Positions 27,501 through 35,451 of a stretch of 64,000 bases of DNA are shown piece by piece; the stretch's first letter is position 1, and every line of letters starts with the position of its first letter. A program made the translations under genes and the position numbers. The DNA lies in NCBI RefSeq assembly GCF_947488515.1, contig NZ_CANKZF010000003.1, positions 248,001 to 312,000 on the forward strand. Reading direction: 5' to 3'. The notes below the pieces were generated by a model, which saw nothing but the letters and a program-made list of their open reading frames with translations, did not search any database and was not told where the DNA came from. The DNA comes from an uncultured Nocardioides sp. GTDB taxonomy: Bacteria; Actinomycetota; Actinomycetes; Propionibacteriales; Nocardioidaceae.

Positions 27501-27889
27501 GGGAGGTAGCGGGTGACGTAGGGCTCGACGCCGGCGACGCCGCGGGTGGCCAGCACGACGAGGCGGGCGGGCGACAGGTCGTCGCTGCGGCGTGCGGCGT
27601 CCAGGAGCCGTTGCCGCAGCGCCCCGGAGACCTCGCCCGCCGCACGGGCCGCGGCCCGCTGGCCGACGTACGCCGCACCGGTGCGCAGCAGCACCAGGCC
27701 GCCGAACGCCCACGCGGCACCTGTCCAGCCGCCGGCCGGCGGCGTGACGGCTGCGACCACGAGTGCACCCAGCGCGAAGGCCTGCGCCACCGTCGCCAGG
27801 CCACCGACGACTCCGCTCGCCACGACCAGCGACAACGCACCGCGGGCGGGGCGGAGGTGGGGGAGGACCGCCGGGTCGAGCGGCCTCAC
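24539..27889 (-). CDS. cydDC: Fused CydDC ABC transporter for cytochrome bd assembly
   Basis: CydDC exports thiols and is needed to assemble cytochrome bd oxidase. Here one 1116-residue chain joins CydD (N half) and CydC (C half), an arrangement common in actinobacteria. NBD1 has Walker A GPSGCGKSTL, signature LSAGQRARVALAR and Walker B VVLLDEPSAHLD, with H-loop VAHRPAV. NBD2 has GPSGSGKSTL, VSGGERARLALAR, VLVLDEPTAHLD and WITHG. Both sites look catalytically complete, unlike the exporter at 4149-7670. The start is GTG at 27889, overlapping the cydB stop by 4 bases. Confidence 0.93.
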   Translation of the reverse strand: MRPLDPAVLPHLRPARGALSLVVASGVVGGLATVAQAFALGALVVAAVTPPAGGWTGAAWAFGGLVLLRTGAAYVGQRAAARAAGEVSGALRQRLLDAARRSDDLSPARLVVLATRGVAGVEPYVTRYLPALVPAVVLPLVALAAITWLDPLSGLVVALTLPLVPVFAVLVGLTTRDRARTQWRALEALSGHFLDVVRGLPTLVAHRRAEAQVGTIRSVTHRYRRATVDTLKVAFASSSVLELIATLSVALVAVTVGLRLASGSVGFQVALTVLLLAPEAYWPLRRVGAEFHAAAEGTAALADADGLLARAGQVETGTALPTATGLVLRDLEIGYSPGAPLTRPLDLELPDRGLVAIAGPSGCGKSTLLATLRGELAPVAGDVRLGGTPLADLEPGWWRSLVGWAPQRPWLLADTVGANVRIGRPSAGDDEVWEALRSVGLADVVRALPHDLDTPLGEDGAGLSAGQRARVALARVVLAGRPVVLLDEPSAHLDEETEQVLLETLARLAQRSLVVVVAHRPAVLAAADRVVDLVPATATVATRDTRPAAADVVRPQRPVAPAVVPDEDDERRPRWGIRTATLLGALSTASGVALTATAGWLITRASEQPPVLYLMVAIVGVRLFGLARPVLRHAERVLSHDVVLRELAERRARVFADLVPLVPGRLGPRRGDLLTGVVDDVDALLDDRLRVRQPLVTAAIVGVGAAVLTALVAPAAGAVVLLVAGSGALAFVLARRGTAAAEPLVVTHRALLGTRVEELAHRLRELEQWGATDRALDAVREEAAGLARAVRRSSRAVATGTALTSAAAGLGVVAVAALVDPAATSPARLALLLLVPLALADAVGGLADAGALSVRARAARERLDRLAATVPAVSDPVAPLPLPDGHGVVVHGAELGWTDRPALALDHLVLRPGEHLGITGPSGSGKSTLAATLVRFIDPVSGEVLLDGTDLRRLALDDVRRRVGLVDDDPHVFASTVAENVRLARPDADDDEVRAALDRACLGPWVDALPAGIHTHVGAGRREVSGGERARLALARSLLADPPVLVLDEPTAHLDGPTARAVAEEMLDSAARVGRSILWITHGTVGLDSMDRVVHLEAGTDASVSRPALAASATGA

Positions 27890-28908
27890 GACGCCGGGGT
27901 CTCGGCCAGCTCGGCCGACGGGATGTGGTGCACCGCGATCCTTCTGCGGAACACCCAGTAGGTCCACGCCTGGTAGCCGAGGACGATGGGGGTGAAGACC
28001 ACCGCGACCCACGTCATCACCTTGAGCGTGTACGCCGTCGCCGCGGCGTTGGTGGTGGTGAGGGAGTACGCCGGGTCAGTGGTCGAGGGCATCACGTCGG
28101 GGAACAACGCCACGAACAGGCCGACGACGGCGAGGGCGATGGTGACGAAGGTGCCGATGAACGCCCAGCCCTCCCGGCCGCCCATCGCGGCGAGCAGGCC
28201 GCCGACGAGCGCGAGCGCGGCGACGACGAACACGACCGCGGAGACGGCGGTGCCGGTCTTCATCTGGGTCCAGACCAGGAACACCACGGCGAGCAGGGCG
28301 GCGACCGCCCCGATCCGCACGGCCAGGTCACGGGCGCGGTGGCGGATGTCGCCGTCGGTCTTGAGCGCGACGAACATCGCGCCGTGGGTGGCGAACAGGC
28401 TCAGCGTGACGAGCCCGCCCAGCAGGCCGTAGGGGTTGAGCAGCGTGAAGAGGGTGCCGGTGAACTCCTTGTCGGCGTCGATCGGCACACCGGCGACGAT
28501 GTTGGCGAAGGCGACGCCCCAGAGCAGGGCCGGCACGAACGAGCCCCAGATGATGGCGAGGTCCCACCGCCCCTTCCACGCGTCGTACCCGCGCTTGTGG
28601 CGGTACTCGAAGGCGAGCCCGCGCACGATGAGGGCGACGAGGATCAGCAGGAGCGGGAGGTAGAACCCGCTGAAGAGGGTGGCGTACCACTCGGGGAAGG
28701 CGGCGAAGGTCGCACCACCCGCGACGAGCACCCAGACCTCGTTGCCGTCCCACACCGGGCCGATCGTGTTGATCATGACGCGGCGCTCGGTCTCGTTGCG
28801 GGCGAGCACCGGCAGCAGCATGCCGACGCCGAAGTCGAAGCCCTCCAGACAGAAGTAGCCGACCCACAGCACGGCGATCAGGGCGAACCAGACGGTGGTC
28901 AGTTCCAT
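27886..28908 (-). CDS. cydB: Cytochrome bd oxidase subunit II
   Basis: CydB pairs with CydA in the quinol oxidase of low-oxygen respiration. The 340-residue membrane protein starts with the family N terminus (WFALIAVLWVGYFCLEGFDF, then GVGMLLP) and has the conserved GPVWDGNEVWVL and FSGFYLPLLLILVALIVRG. It has about eight to nine membrane helices. It lies 40 bp after cydA, and its stop overlaps the cydDC start. Confidence 0.96.
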   Translation of the reverse strand: MELTTVWFALIAVLWVGYFCLEGFDFGVGMLLPVLARNETERRVMINTIGPVWDGNEVWVLVAGGATFAAFPEWYATLFSGFYLPLLLILVALIVRGLAFEYRHKRGYDAWKGRWDLAIIWGSFVPALLWGVAFANIVAGVPIDADKEFTGTLFTLLNPYGLLGGLVTLSLFATHGAMFVALKTDGDIRHRARDLAVRIGAVAALLAVVFLVWTQMKTGTAVSAVVFVVAALALVGGLLAAMGGREGWAFIGTFVTIALAVVGLFVALFPDVMPSTTDPAYSLTTTNAAATAYTLKVMTWVAVVFTPIVLGYQAWTYWVFRRRIAVHHIPSAELAETPAS

Positions 28909-28948
28909 GGTGTCTCTCTCGTCATCCAGCGGTCAGGTCAGCGGGCGG

Positions 28949-30397
28949 TCAGTAGGCGAAGGTGAGCGGGGCGTCCTCGTCGTCGGAGCCGCCGACCTTG
29001 ACGCGGGGCGGCTCCTCGTAGGGATCCGCGCCCTTCCTGATGTAGGTGACGAGCAGCTTGACCTCGATCACCGCGAGCACGGCGTAGAGCGCGGTGAGCA
29101 CGACGAGCGACGTGGCGGCCTCGAAGACCGAGACGCCGGGCGAGACACCGGACTCGGTGGTCATCAGGCCGAAGACGACCCAGGGCTGCCGGCCCATCTC
29201 GGTGAAGATCCAGCCCCACGACGACGCCAGCGTCGTCGCGATCGGGAGGCTGAGCCCCAGGACGCCGAGCCAGCGGACGCCGGGCGTACGTCCCTTGCGC
29301 GTCAGCCACAGGATGAGTGCCGCGCCGGCCGCGGCGAAGAAGCCGAGGCCCATCATGAAGCGGAACGACCAGTACGTCACCGGGATCACTGGGGTGTAGT
29401 CACCCTCGGTGAAGGCCTTCGAGGACGGGTCCGAACCGTAGGTCTCGGCGTACTGCTCGCGCAGCGGGTTGATGCCCTCGACCTTCCCGTCGAAGGAGCC
29501 TGTGCCGAGGAAGGAGAGCAGGCAGGGGACCGTGACGGCGAACTTCTCCTCCTTCCCGTCGGGCGTGCCGAGGGTGAGGACGGAGAACGGCGCGCAGCTG
29601 TCGCTGGTCTCGTAGAGGCCCTCCGCGGCCGCCATCTTCATCGGCTGCACCTCGGTCATCACCTTGCCCTGCAGGTCGCCGGTGACGGCCACACCGATGC
29701 CGGCGAGCAGGGTGATGACCGCGCCGATGCGGATGGCGCGGTGGTACATCGGACGGTCGGCCTCGTGCTCCTTCTTCATGTAGAGGTAGGCCGAAACCCC
29801 GAGCAGGAACGTGCCTGCGGTCATGTACGCCGTGAAGATCACGTGCGGGAACGTCACCACCTGGACCTTGTTGAACATCACCGCCCAGAAGTCGATCAGC
29901 TCCGCGCGGCCGGCCTCGGCGTTGTAGCGGTAGCCCACCGGGTGCTGCATCCAGGAGTTGGCGGCCAGGATGAACCACGACGACGCGAGGGTGCCGAGGT
30001 GCACCAGCCACATGCAGCCTGCGTGCATGCCCCGCGGGAGCTTGTCCCACCCGAAGATCCACAGGCCGAGGAACGTCGACTCGAGGAAGAACGCGAGGAG
30101 GCCTTCGACCGCGAGCGGAGCGCCGAAGACGTCCCCGACGAAACGGGAGTAGTCCGACCAGTTCATCCCGAACTGGAACTCCTGGACGATCCCGGTCACG
30201 ACGCCGATGGCGAAGTTGATCAGGAAGAGCTTGCCGAAGAACTTCGTCAGCCGGAGGTAGTCCTCCTTGCCGGTGCGCACCCACGCGGTCTCCAGCCCCG
30301 CGATGACCGCGGTGAGTCCGATCGTCAACGGCACGAACAGGAAGTGGTAGACGGTGATGATCCCGAACTGCCACCGGGCGATGTCGAGGACGTCCAT
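28949..30397 (-). CDS. cydA: Cytochrome bd oxidase subunit I
   Basis: CydA binds haems b558, b595 and d and reduces oxygen with quinol, without pumping protons. The 482-residue protein begins LDIARWQFGIITVYHFLFVP with a haem-ligand histidine, and has AFFLESTFLGLWIFGWDKL. The conserved GRQPW motif (FTEMGRQPWVVFG) marks the quinol-site region. The Q loop is short, as in actinobacteria. It heads the cydA-cydB-cydDC operon. The upstream region holds a palindromic operator and a divergent blaI gene, so expression is probably BlaI-controlled. Confidence 0.97.
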   Translation of the reverse strand: MDVLDIARWQFGIITVYHFLFVPLTIGLTAVIAGLETAWVRTGKEDYLRLTKFFGKLFLINFAIGVVTGIVQEFQFGMNWSDYSRFVGDVFGAPLAVEGLLAFFLESTFLGLWIFGWDKLPRGMHAGCMWLVHLGTLASSWFILAANSWMQHPVGYRYNAEAGRAELIDFWAVMFNKVQVVTFPHVIFTAYMTAGTFLLGVSAYLYMKKEHEADRPMYHRAIRIGAVITLLAGIGVAVTGDLQGKVMTEVQPMKMAAAEGLYETSDSCAPFSVLTLGTPDGKEEKFAVTVPCLLSFLGTGSFDGKVEGINPLREQYAETYGSDPSSKAFTEGDYTPVIPVTYWSFRFMMGLGFFAAAGAALILWLTRKGRTPGVRWLGVLGLSLPIATTLASSWGWIFTEMGRQPWVVFGLMTTESGVSPGVSVFEAATSLVVLTALYAVLAVIEVKLLVTYIRKGADPYEEPPRVKVGGSDDEDAPLTFAY

Positions 30398-30419
30398 GGG
30401 ACCCTTTCGGCGAAGGAGG

Positions 30420-30444
30420 TACTACAAACTGTAGTAGATACTAC
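30420..30444. promoter_or_regulatory. BlaI/CopY-type operator between cydA and blaI
   Basis: TACTACA (30420-30426) and TGTAGTA (30430-30436) form a perfect palindrome around AAC. A second, overlapping perfect dyad, GTAGTA-GA-TACTAC, spans 30431-30444. The TACTACA/TGTAGTA arms match the type of site bound by BlaI/MecI/CopY regulators. It is 23 bp before cydA and 45 bp before blaI, so it can overlap the cydA promoter. Binding by the neighbouring BlaI is inferred. Confidence 0.75.
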
Positions 30445-30474
30445 GCCGTGTCGTACTTCGCGGGTCAGGGCCCC

Positions 30475-30480
30475 TAGACT
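30475..30480 (+). promoter_or_regulatory. putative -10 element of blaI
   Basis: TAGACT ends 8 bases before the blaI ATG at 30489, with no clear ribosome site, suggesting a leaderless or very short leader. Confidence 0.5.
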
Positions 30481-30488
30481 CCTGTTCC

Positions 30489-30878
30489 ATGAGTCCAAGG
30501 TCCCGGATGGGAGAGCTCGAGCAGGCCGTCCTCGAGACGCTGTGGGACCTCGACGGCACGGATGCCGAGCGCCCGGGGGCCAGTGGCCGCGCCGTGCACG
30601 ACCGCCTCCAGGGGCGCGACGGACGCGACCTGGCCTACACGACCGTGATGACGGTGCTCGACCGCCTCGCCCGCAAGGACGTCGTGGTCCGTGAGCGCGA
30701 CGGACGGGCGTTCCGCTACGCACCACGACTCACCCGGGCCGCGATGACCGCCGAGGTCATGCACGAGGCGCTCGAAGGCACCCGCGACGACCGCGAGCAG
30801 GCCCTGGTCTCGTTCGTGGGGGAGGCCAGCGCCGAGGACCTCGCGGCCCTGCGACGAGCCCTCGACGACCTGGCCTGA
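30489..30878 (+). CDS. BlaI/MecI/CopY family repressor
   Basis: The 129-residue winged-helix repressor starts MGELEQAVLETLWDLDG and has the recognition helix in LAYTTVMTVLDRLARKDVV. It also has the wing VVVRERDGRAFRYAPRLT and a C-terminal dimerisation helix that is the usual protease-cleavage site in the family. It is followed after 4 bp by an M56 peptidase gene that would be its sensor/protease. The operator lies on its upstream side. Regulation of cytochrome bd and of itself is the simplest reading; a beta-lactamase gene is not in the window. Confidence 0.92.
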   Translation: MSPRSRMGELEQAVLETLWDLDGTDAERPGASGRAVHDRLQGRDGRDLAYTTVMTVLDRLARKDVVVRERDGRAFRYAPRLTRAAMTAEVMHEALEGTRDDREQALVSFVGEASAEDLAALRRALDDLA

Positions 30879-30882
30879 CCGG

Positions 30883-31758
30883 GTGCCGGCGATGCCGACC
30901 CCTGTCGTGCTCGGCGTGCTCGCCGTGCTGCTGGCCGGTCCACTGCCGTGGGTGCTCTCCCGCTGGATCGGGCTCCGTCGTACGCCGGCCGCCGCGATGC
31001 TGCTCTGGCAGAGCGCCGCGCTGGCCGCCGTCCTCGCCGCGCTCGGTGCCGGGCTGTCGCTGGTGACCGCGCACCTCTGGCAGGCCCCGGTCGGCCCCGC
31101 CGACGTCGTCGTGGCCGGTCTCGCGGGAGCGGTCACCGTCGTCGTGCTGGCACGGCTCCTGCTGAGCGGGCACCGCACCGGCACCTCGCTGCGCCGGATG
31201 CGACGGCTGCACCGCGAGCGGGTCGACCTGGTCGCCCGGGTGGACGGGGGAGTCTCGGTCCTCGACCACGACGTGCCGGTGGCCTACTGCGTGCCCGGCA
31301 TGAGCCGCTCGCGCATCGTCGTGTCCCGCTCGACCCTGACCCGCCTCGCGCCGGCCGAGCTCGTCGCCGTCCTCGAGCACGAGCGCTCGCACCTGCGGTC
31401 GCGCCACGACCTGGTGCTGGAGGCCTTCACGGTCCTGCACCTGGCGTTCCCACGCTGGGTCGCCAGCGCGTCGGCCCGTCGCGAGGTCGAGGTGCTCGTC
31501 GAGGTGCTCGCCGACCGGGCGGCGTGCCGGACCGGTGGCCGTCGGGACCTGGTCTCCGCGCTGGTCACCCTGGCGGGGTCGCCGGCGCCCGCCGGGTCGC
31601 TCGGGTCGGCCGGGTCGAGCCTCGCCGCCCGGGTCGAGGTGCTGCGCGACACGCGCACGCACCCGTGGCAGTCGGCAGCGGTGTCCGTGCTCGCGGCGGC
31701 CATCCTGGCCCTGCCCACACTCCTGGTGGTGCTGCCCTGGCTGGACCGCCTGGTCTGA
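30883..31758 (+). CDS. M56 family metallopeptidase, BlaR1-like
   Basis: The 291-residue protein has N-terminal membrane helices (~8-30, ~42-62, ~74-93) and the zinc site H166-E-R-S-H170 in ELVAVLEHERSHLRSRHDLV. It ends in a C-terminal hydrophobic segment (~268-285). There is no penicillin-binding sensor domain, so it is a short BlaR-like protease. It sits 4 bp after the blaI gene, as in mycobacterial and other actinobacterial pairs. Its proposed job is to cleave BlaI on a signal that remains unknown. The start is GTG at 30883; ATG 30892 is an alternative. Confidence 0.88.
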   Translation: MPAMPTPVVLGVLAVLLAGPLPWVLSRWIGLRRTPAAAMLLWQSAALAAVLAALGAGLSLVTAHLWQAPVGPADVVVAGLAGAVTVVVLARLLLSGHRTGTSLRRMRRLHRERVDLVARVDGGVSVLDHDVPVAYCVPGMSRSRIVVSRSTLTRLAPAELVAVLEHERSHLRSRHDLVLEAFTVLHLAFPRWVASASARREVEVLVEVLADRAACRTGGRRDLVSALVTLAGSPAPAGSLGSAGSSLAARVEVLRDTRTHPWQSAAVSVLAAAILALPTLLVVLPWLDRLV

Positions 31759-31772
31759 GCCGGGCCGGACGG

Positions 31773-31813
31773 CACCGAGGGCCCCGGCGGAGATCCGCCG
31801 AGGCCCTCGGGTG
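31773..31813. terminator. bidirectional terminator between the M56 gene and the M4 protease gene
   Basis: CACCGAGGGCC (31773-31783) pairs with GGCCCTCGGGTG (31802-31813) with one bulge, and an inner CGGCGG/CCGCCG stem extends it. It lies between two convergent genes, so it can end both. Confidence 0.8.
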
Positions 31814-31841
31814 TGTCAGGTGGTGCGGTCGGTGACCGGGG

Positions 31842-34800
31842 TCAGCGACGTGTGATGCGGAAGGTCAGCTTGTCCTTGCTGCCCTCGACCAGCTTGGAGC
31901 CCTTGTAGATGACCACGAGCGTGTGCTTGCCGGGCCGGTAGTTCGTGCGGACCGTCATCACCGCCCGTCCGTCGTCGAGCTTCCGGGTGCCGACCTTCTT
32001 GCCGTCGATGCGGAAGACGACCTTGCTCCTCGGGACGAGGTCGCCCAAGGTCTTGACCTTGCCGATCACCGTGAAGTCGCTCTTGAAGCGCGGCTTCTTC
32101 GGCGACACCTTGGCGATCGTGCGCGAGGACTCCTTGCCCGGTGTGGAGTCCGCCACGACCGTCGCGGTGAACGCCGCGCTGGAGGTCGCCAGCGAGTCGC
32201 TGCCGCTGTAGGTGGCAGTGAGCTTGTTGGCCCCCACCGGAAGGTCTGCCGGCAGTGCGACCGAGGCCTTGCCCCCCGCGAGGGTGGCCGAACCCAGCTC
32301 CTTGCCCTTGGCGTCGGTGATGCTCACCGTGCCCTCGGGCGAGCCGCCGACGGAACCGACCCGGCCTACGGTGACCTCGGCGGTCGAGGCGGTGCCATAG
32401 GTGGACGGCTCGGGACGGTGCACGGCCTTGGTCTCGCTGATCAGCTTGCAGTCGACGATCTGGACGTTGTCGACGTACCAGCCCTCGTTGCCACCGCACC
32501 CGTCGCGCCCGATGTCGAAGCGCAGCTGCACGGTGTCGCCCGGCTCGGCGCCGGCCGCGGCGATGTCGACCTGCGACTCGCCCCAGCTGCCCTTGGTCTG
32601 TCCACCATCGGTGCCCGTGAAGCCGGGCTGGCCCGCGAGCGGGTTGGTGTTGGTGGCCGGGCCGGTGAGCGTCGTCGGCTCGTTGTAGAGGTAGGCCGCG
32701 GCAGGGATGGCCGTGAACGCGCCACCGTTGATGCTCATCTTGACGTTGCCGCCGTCGTAGCCGATCTCCGTGGCGACGTAGTGCTCGAAGGTGAGCTTGG
32801 CCGAGCGCAGGCTGTCGGGCAGCTGCACGACCGGGCTCGCGATCGAGTCACGGCTGGAGAAGTCACCGGCTCCGTTGGAGCACTGACCCTCGTCCGGGGC
32901 GGGACCGAAGGCCACCTTGCTGGCGTGCGGGTCACCGGTGCCGGCCGGGGCCGAGGCCACCGACTGCCACGGCTCGTGGATGCCGTCCTCGAAGACCACC
33001 TCGCTGCTGGTCGTCCAGCCGGCCAGGCCGTCCTCGAAGTCCTCGCTCCACAGCACGTCCTCGGTGAAGCCCTCGCCACAGGTGGCGGGGGCGTCCTTGT
33101 CGAGCAGTGCCGTGAAGTTGCACTTCACCGGCTCGGTGCGCATCTCGGTCGCGGCCGTGGCGGCCTGGACCGACGCGCAGTCGCCCGCAGCGATCGGCGT
33201 CGCCGCGACCGGGGTGGCGTTGGGCGCGGTCGTGAGCTTGTTGATCGGCTGTCCGACCAGGTCGGCGCAGGACTGCTCGAACGCGGTGGCCGCGTCGATG
33301 AAGTTGGACTGCGGCGTCAGGTAGGCGGTCTGGGCGCGCCACCAGATGGCGGCGGCCTTGTCGAGACCGAGCCCGCTCACGGCCTGGCCGTTGAACTCGC
33401 CGCCGTCGACGACGAGCGCGTAGGCGTGGTTGGGCACACCCGAGTTGCTGTGCACGCCGCCGGCGTCGGCGCCGGTCGGGTCGCACTTGTACTCGGCGTC
33501 GGTCACCTTGCCCGGGTCTCCGTAGCAGGTGGGGTTCCACATGTCGCGGATCGCGCCGCCGAAGGCCGTGGACTTCTCGCCCATGAGCCAGCGGGTGGTG
33601 TCGGGTCGCGTCGTGACGTCGTCGGCCGTGACGGAGACGGTCTTGGCGCCCGTGCCCGTCTTGAAGCGGGAGCCGTCGGCCTGCGAGACCATCACGCCGT
33701 AGAGCGCCGGGTCCCCGGTGAAGCCGGCAGGCGGGTCGACGTTGTTGTTGCCGATCACGATGCCGGTGGCGCCGGCGGCCTTGGCGTTGGCCACCTTCGT
33801 GGCGAAGGGGCACGTGCCGCGGTCGACGTAGGCCCACTTGCCGGCGACGGCGCTCGCGTTGGTGAACGCCGAGCAGCCGTCGGTGGTGGTGGGGCCGGCG
33901 GCGTTGGCGGCGTCGGTGCCGACGAGGACGTCAGCGGTCACGGCGGTGGTGGTGAAGGGCTTCGCGCCCGTGGCTGCCACCGCCACGCACGGTCCGGCGA
34001 GGTTGGCCGGGGCCGTGATGCGCATGTCGAGGCCGGGAGGCGCGGTCTTGTCGCAGTCGCCCACGGCGCGCTTGGCGGCGAAGTTCTCACCCTCGTCCTC
34101 GCGACCGTTGACCATGTCGAGCGTCTCGCCCCACACGTCGGAGTAGGACTCGTTGAGGGCACCGGACTGGTACTGGTAGATCAGGCCGGAGGTGTACTCG
34201 GTGTAGGCGTGTCCCCACTCGTGCGAGACGACGTCGTCGGACGTGACGCCGTCGCAGTAGTTGGTCGTCACGCCGTTCCAGTTGGCGTTGGGGCAGCTGA
34301 TGCGCGGGTCGTTGTTGACCGTGCGCATGATGGCGCCGTTGCCGTCGTAGGAGTCGCGACCGAACGCGTTCTCGTAGAGCCAGTAGGACTCACCGGCGGA
34401 GTTGACGAGGTTCTGCTGGTCGGCGTTGAGGGTGCCCGGGAACGGGTCGCCCTCCTTCCACACCCGGTTGGCCGGCGCGGGGCTCTTCTCGTAGAGCTCG
34501 CGGCTGAGGGCGTCGTGCACCATCGACCAGCGGTTGAGCGACTTGCCGGTCTGCGCGTCGATGAAGACGGCGTCGCGGACGTTGTCGTCGTTGGTGACCT
34601 CGACCTGGTAGGCGAGCACGGCCGTGCCGGCCTCGCCCCGGGTCGCGCCCATGCGGTAGACGACGAGCTCGCTGCTCTTCGGCGCGATGCCGGTGAGGTC
34701 GGCCGTCTCGCCGTCGTGGGCGGGCGGGTCCTCGCGGACCAGGCCGACCGCGCGCTTGCCGGCGTCGTCCGCGCTGATGCGCGGGTCGACGGACAGCGAC

Positions 34801-35267
34801 AGGTCGGGCGCGGCGTAGCCGTTGACCGCGGTCAGGTCGCCCTCGTGGTCGACCTGCACCCGCAGCATGGAGCCGAAGACGCCGACGCCCTTGTAGGACT
34901 GGGTGTAGGTGGCGGTCCAGCCGGCCGCGGACTCCGCGACGCCGGTGCGGACCAGCTCGTCCGGTCGCGCGCCGAAGTTGGCGGCGTACTGGTCGAGGTA
35001 GGCGTCGGCCTTGTCCTTCGCCGCGTCGAGGGAGTTGCCCTCGACGGACGGGAGCAGGTCCCCGTCGCCCTTGACGCGGATGAAGCCGACCTTCTTGGTC
35101 GCCTCCTCCCGCGTGACGGCGATCTCGCCGCTGGCCCGGTCGGCCATGGCTGCGACGCCGTTGGGGTCGGCCTGTGCGGCCGGTGCTGCTTGCACGCCGA
35201 TCGTCGGGAGCGCGGCCAGGCCAGCCCCCATGACGGCGAGTGCAAGTCCTCTGTTGAGGAGCTTCAC
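31842..35267 (-). CDS. Secreted M4 metalloprotease with inserted PA domain
   Basis: The 1141-residue protein begins with a signal peptide (LLNRGLALAVMGAGLAALP, cleaved near AQA), followed by an FTP/PepSY-type propeptide. The thermolysin-like domain has the zinc site H349-E-W-G-H353, ligand E373 in NESYSDVWGE, and the later catalytic H606 in GGVHSNSG. Between these, residues ~415-550 hold a protease-associated (PA) domain (GKWAYVDRGTCPFATKVANA). A MAM-like segment with paired cysteines and two Ig-like repeats follow. The start is GTG at 35267, with GGAGGA 7 bases before it. The product is an extracellular protease for nutrient release. Confidence 0.93.
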   Translation of the reverse strand: MKLLNRGLALAVMGAGLAALPTIGVQAAPAAQADPNGVAAMADRASGEIAVTREEATKKVGFIRVKGDGDLLPSVEGNSLDAAKDKADAYLDQYAANFGARPDELVRTGVAESAAGWTATYTQSYKGVGVFGSMLRVQVDHEGDLTAVNGYAAPDLSLSVDPRISADDAGKRAVGLVREDPPAHDGETADLTGIAPKSSELVVYRMGATRGEAGTAVLAYQVEVTNDDNVRDAVFIDAQTGKSLNRWSMVHDALSRELYEKSPAPANRVWKEGDPFPGTLNADQQNLVNSAGESYWLYENAFGRDSYDGNGAIMRTVNNDPRISCPNANWNGVTTNYCDGVTSDDVVSHEWGHAYTEYTSGLIYQYQSGALNESYSDVWGETLDMVNGREDEGENFAAKRAVGDCDKTAPPGLDMRITAPANLAGPCVAVAATGAKPFTTTAVTADVLVGTDAANAAGPTTTDGCSAFTNASAVAGKWAYVDRGTCPFATKVANAKAAGATGIVIGNNNVDPPAGFTGDPALYGVMVSQADGSRFKTGTGAKTVSVTADDVTTRPDTTRWLMGEKSTAFGGAIRDMWNPTCYGDPGKVTDAEYKCDPTGADAGGVHSNSGVPNHAYALVVDGGEFNGQAVSGLGLDKAAAIWWRAQTAYLTPQSNFIDAATAFEQSCADLVGQPINKLTTAPNATPVAATPIAAGDCASVQAATAATEMRTEPVKCNFTALLDKDAPATCGEGFTEDVLWSEDFEDGLAGWTTSSEVVFEDGIHEPWQSVASAPAGTGDPHASKVAFGPAPDEGQCSNGAGDFSSRDSIASPVVQLPDSLRSAKLTFEHYVATEIGYDGGNVKMSINGGAFTAIPAAAYLYNEPTTLTGPATNTNPLAGQPGFTGTDGGQTKGSWGESQVDIAAAGAEPGDTVQLRFDIGRDGCGGNEGWYVDNVQIVDCKLISETKAVHRPEPSTYGTASTAEVTVGRVGSVGGSPEGTVSITDAKGKELGSATLAGGKASVALPADLPVGANKLTATYSGSDSLATSSAAFTATVVADSTPGKESSRTIAKVSPKKPRFKSDFTVIGKVKTLGDLVPRSKVVFRIDGKKVGTRKLDDGRAVMTVRTNYRPGKHTLVVIYKGSKLVEGSKDKLTFRITRR

Positions 35268-35417
35268 TCTGTTTCCTCCGATTCCGAGACGCACCCGGAA
35301 GCACAGTCGCCCGAGTGACCCGGCTCACCTTAAGTAGGACGTCCGACAATGGGAAGGGAGGGTGCTCGATCCGCCCCCCAAGGGGTGCGGTCGCACGACA
35401 CGCACTCGTGTGGTCCG

Positions 35418-35445
35418 TGTGACGGGTGTGACGTGGCCGTAGGGT
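35418..35445 (+). promoter_or_regulatory. promoter of leaderless ftsK operon
   Basis: TGTGAC at 35418-35423 and TAGGGT at 35440-35445 are separated by 16 bp. TAGGGT ends 6 bases before the ATG at 35452, with no ribosome site. The rest of 35268-35451 is the shared promoter region for the divergent protease gene; I see no other element in it. Confidence 0.6.
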
Positions 35446-35451
35446 CGGACC

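Noticed and set aside
24605..27961. 1118-codon plus-strand open frame opposite cydDC
   Set aside because: It lacks any domain and mirrors the CydDC coding region; the minus strand has two intact ATPase domains.
30489..31758. Beta-lactam resistance locus
   Set aside because: No beta-lactamase or penicillin-binding sensor domain is present; the neighbour with the operator is cydA.
31923..35318. 1131-codon plus-strand open frame opposite the M4 protease
   Set aside because: It is Arg/Gly/Val-rich with no domain or signal peptide. The minus strand has a signal peptide, zinc site and a good ribosome site.
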